A stretch of DNA of 5,049 nucleotides. It comes from Desulfovibrionaceae bacterium (GTDB lineage Bacteria; Desulfobacterota; Desulfovibrionia; Desulfovibrionales; Desulfovibrionaceae). Positions 4,788-5,049 of this stretch are shown here, piece by piece; within the stretch, counting starts at the first letter, position 1; every line of letters starts with the position of its first letter. The stretch spans positions 1 to 5,049 of the forward strand of contig CAAGJV010000342.1 in NCBI GenBank assembly GCA_900770205.1, read 5' to 3'. Position numbers and translations under genes: made by a program. The notes beneath the pieces are model-generated. The model saw only the letters and a list, made by a program, of their open reading frames with translations. It did not search any database and was not told where the DNA came from.

Positions 4788-5049
4788 CAGGCGTGGGGGA
4801 GATTCCAGCGATAGCGCGCGGAAAGGGCCCGGATGACAACGACGGAGGAAAATCCGAGCAGGATGACTGTCATGGAAGAAAGTTTTCCGTACAGACAGGA
4901 TGTAAGAAATGCGCCGACCATGGAAGCGCAGGCATAGACGTGGCGGATGAAAATAGAAGGGATTTCCTGTGCGAGTATGTCACGGAGGATACCGCCTCCA
5001 ACCCCTGTCATGACACCGAGGAAGGAATAGAGAAAAAGTCCTCCATCGG
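4787..5049 (-). CDS. TRIC/UPF0126 family membrane protein, C-terminal part (5' end outside window)
   Basis: The frame is open to the right edge, giving 86 C-terminal residues that begin DGGLFLYSFLGVMTGVGGG. The Met at 5011 is internal. The family (bacterial TRIC-like channels, E. coli YicG and YadS relatives, once called glycine-transporter or UPF0126 domains) has two repeats of three helices, about 200 residues in all. Each repeat carries a glycine-rich GGGxLRD kinked helix, seen here as GVGGGILRD (residues 15-23 of the visible part). Two further hydrophobic helices follow (about HVYACASMVGAFLTSCLYG and MTVILLGFSSVVVI). The basic, aromatic ALSARYRWNLP tail matches the family's C-terminus. 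This is therefore the second repeat and end of an inner-membrane protein, likely passing cations or small solutes. The substrate is unknown. ribB lies downstream on the same strand but has its own promoter. Confidence 0.85.
   Translation of the reverse strand, partial: DGGLFLYSFLGVMTGVGGGILRDILAQEIPSIFIRHVYACASMVGAFLTSCLYGKLSSMTVILLGFSSVVVIRALSARYRWNLPHA

Overview
The window carries six protein-coding genes, two of them cut by the window edges, and one clear cis-acting RNA. It looks like an ordinary bacterial chromosome segment made of independently transcribed housekeeping or accessory genes. I see no mobile element, CRISPR array, tRNA or rRNA. The organism is a bacterium of moderate GC: roughly 55% in most genes, nearer 47% in galE, by eye. 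It carries a meso-diaminopimelate dehydrogenase, an E. coli-like monofunctional RibB under an FMN riboswitch, and proteobacterial-looking promoters and Shine-Dalgarno sites. My best guess is a Gram-negative of the Desulfovibrionaceae type. That is an inference from overall style, not from a marker gene.

Left to right. On the plus strand, the C-terminal three quarters of UDP-glucose 4-epimerase (galE) ends at 768 and is followed by a strong intrinsic terminator (792-822). On the minus strand, ogt (844-1362) encodes an O6-alkylguanine-DNA alkyltransferase and points back towards galE. It is divergent from ddh (1571-2560, plus), the NADPH-dependent meso-diaminopimelate D-dehydrogenase. The 208-base gap between ogt and ddh is AT-rich and holds a promoter for each direction. 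The ddh gene ends at a textbook terminator (2584-2620). A solitary family 2 glycosyltransferase gene follows (2709-3755, plus) and converges on ribB across a long hairpin (3766-3803).

On the minus strand, ribB (3823-4482) encodes 3,4-dihydroxy-2-butanone-4-phosphate synthase. Its leader of about 225 bases holds a near-consensus promoter (4716-4743), a complete FMN aptamer (4575-4705) and an expression platform. In that platform a pyrimidine tract could pair either with the aptamer's closing strand or with the ribB Shine-Dalgarno. Upstream on the same strand is the C-terminal part of a TRIC/UPF0126-type membrane protein (4787-5049), running off the right edge.

The genes do not form one pathway. 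They touch sugar-nucleotide and polysaccharide metabolism (galE, glycosyltransferase), DNA repair (ogt), lysine/peptidoglycan precursor supply (ddh), riboflavin synthesis (ribB) and ion or small-solute membrane transport (TRIC-like). The points most worth a second look are the foreign-looking codon use of galE, the proposed switching mechanism of the FMN riboswitch, the inverted repeat sitting on the ribB promoter, and the Gln in place of the arginine finger in Ogt. I found no convincing new biological system.
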